Part shown: positions 13,389 to 13,436 of the stretch, piece after piece | Position numbering within the stretch: position 1 is the first letter of the stretch | How the letters are laid out: every line of letters starts with the position of its first letter | Assembly: GCA_905215795.1 (NCBI GenBank) | Contig: CAJMRV010000031.1 | Location: 1-13,436, forward strand | Length of the DNA: 13,436 bases | DNA from: an uncultured bacterium | Lineage (GTDB): Bacteria; Pseudomonadota; Gammaproteobacteria; Burkholderiales; Burkholderiaceae_F | Direction: 5' to 3' | Notes under the pieces: generated by a model | Database searches by the model: none | Seen by the model: the letters and a program-made list of their open reading frames with translations, nothing else | What the model was told of the DNA's origin: nothing | Made by a program: the position numbers and the translations under genes

Positions 13389-13436
13389 GTGCGCTGGGCA
13401 TGCGCAGTATCTAAAGGGTGAAAGTCCCGAAGGGCG
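13389..13436 (+). mobile_element. 5' end of a group II intron (probably bacterial class C), cut by window edge
   Basis: The terminal 48 nt begin GTGCG, the group II intron 5' splice-site consensus (GUGYG), and continue GCTGGGCATG...CAGT...AGGGTGAAAGTCCCGAA. This closely follows, from memory, the opening of domain I of the Oceanobacillus iheyensis class C intron, which has GTGTGCCCGGCATGGGTGCA and AGGGTGAGAGTCCCGAA. Two expected small stems are present: TGCGC/GCGCA (13390-13394 and 13402-13406) with changes on both arms relative to that intron, and GGG/CCC (13416-13418 and 13426-13428). Insertion 4 nt behind an intrinsic terminator stem is the hallmark target of class C introns. The remaining ribozyme domains and the usual reverse transcriptase/maturase gene would lie to the right, on the plus strand; they cannot be seen here, so intactness is unknown. 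Confidence 0.82.

Overview
This GC-rich (roughly two-thirds G+C) Gram-negative chromosomal segment is almost fully coding. LptD/SurA, Tol-Pal, Fis beside DusB, and betaproteobacteria-like TolB and Pal sequences point to Betaproteobacteria. Order Burkholderiales, perhaps a gut Sutterellaceae-like organism, is my best guess; the family level is inference from recognition, not a computed phylogeny.

Left block (minus strand, 1-4425): lptD (outer-membrane LPS translocon), surA (the periplasmic chaperone that helps fold outer-membrane proteins such as LptD; overlaps lptD by 8 nt), then rsmA (16S rRNA dimethyltransferase, cut by the window edge). The pdxA gene that lies between surA and rsmA in E. 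coli is absent. A clear intrinsic terminator sits between surA and rsmA instead.

Centre block (plus strand, 4589-10431): a compact run of amgK-murU (MurNAc kinase and uridylyltransferase of peptidoglycan recycling), dusB (tRNA dihydrouridine synthase), fis (nucleoid protein with an unusual C-terminal tail) and tolB, all joined by overlapping stop/start codons. pal and cpoB follow after two short gaps that hold related hairpins. tolQ, tolR and tolA are not in the window. Together with lptD-surA this is an envelope-biogenesis neighbourhood: LPS export, OMP folding, wall recycling and Tol-Pal outer-membrane constriction.

Right block (10432-13436): a promoter with a consensus -35 box and a leader of about 150 nt precede a malic enzyme whose cofactor residues look NADP-type. 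It ends in an array of hairpins including a long terminator. scpA (condensin kleisin) follows and ends at a perfect 16-bp bidirectional terminator hairpin. Four bases after that hairpin, the last 48 nt of the window match the 5' end of a bacterial group II intron, most likely class C, the class known to insert behind terminators. This is the most notable item here; its body and any reverse transcriptase would lie beyond the window.

No stretch over 300 nt lacks a gene. I saw no tRNA, rRNA, CRISPR array or insertion sequence.
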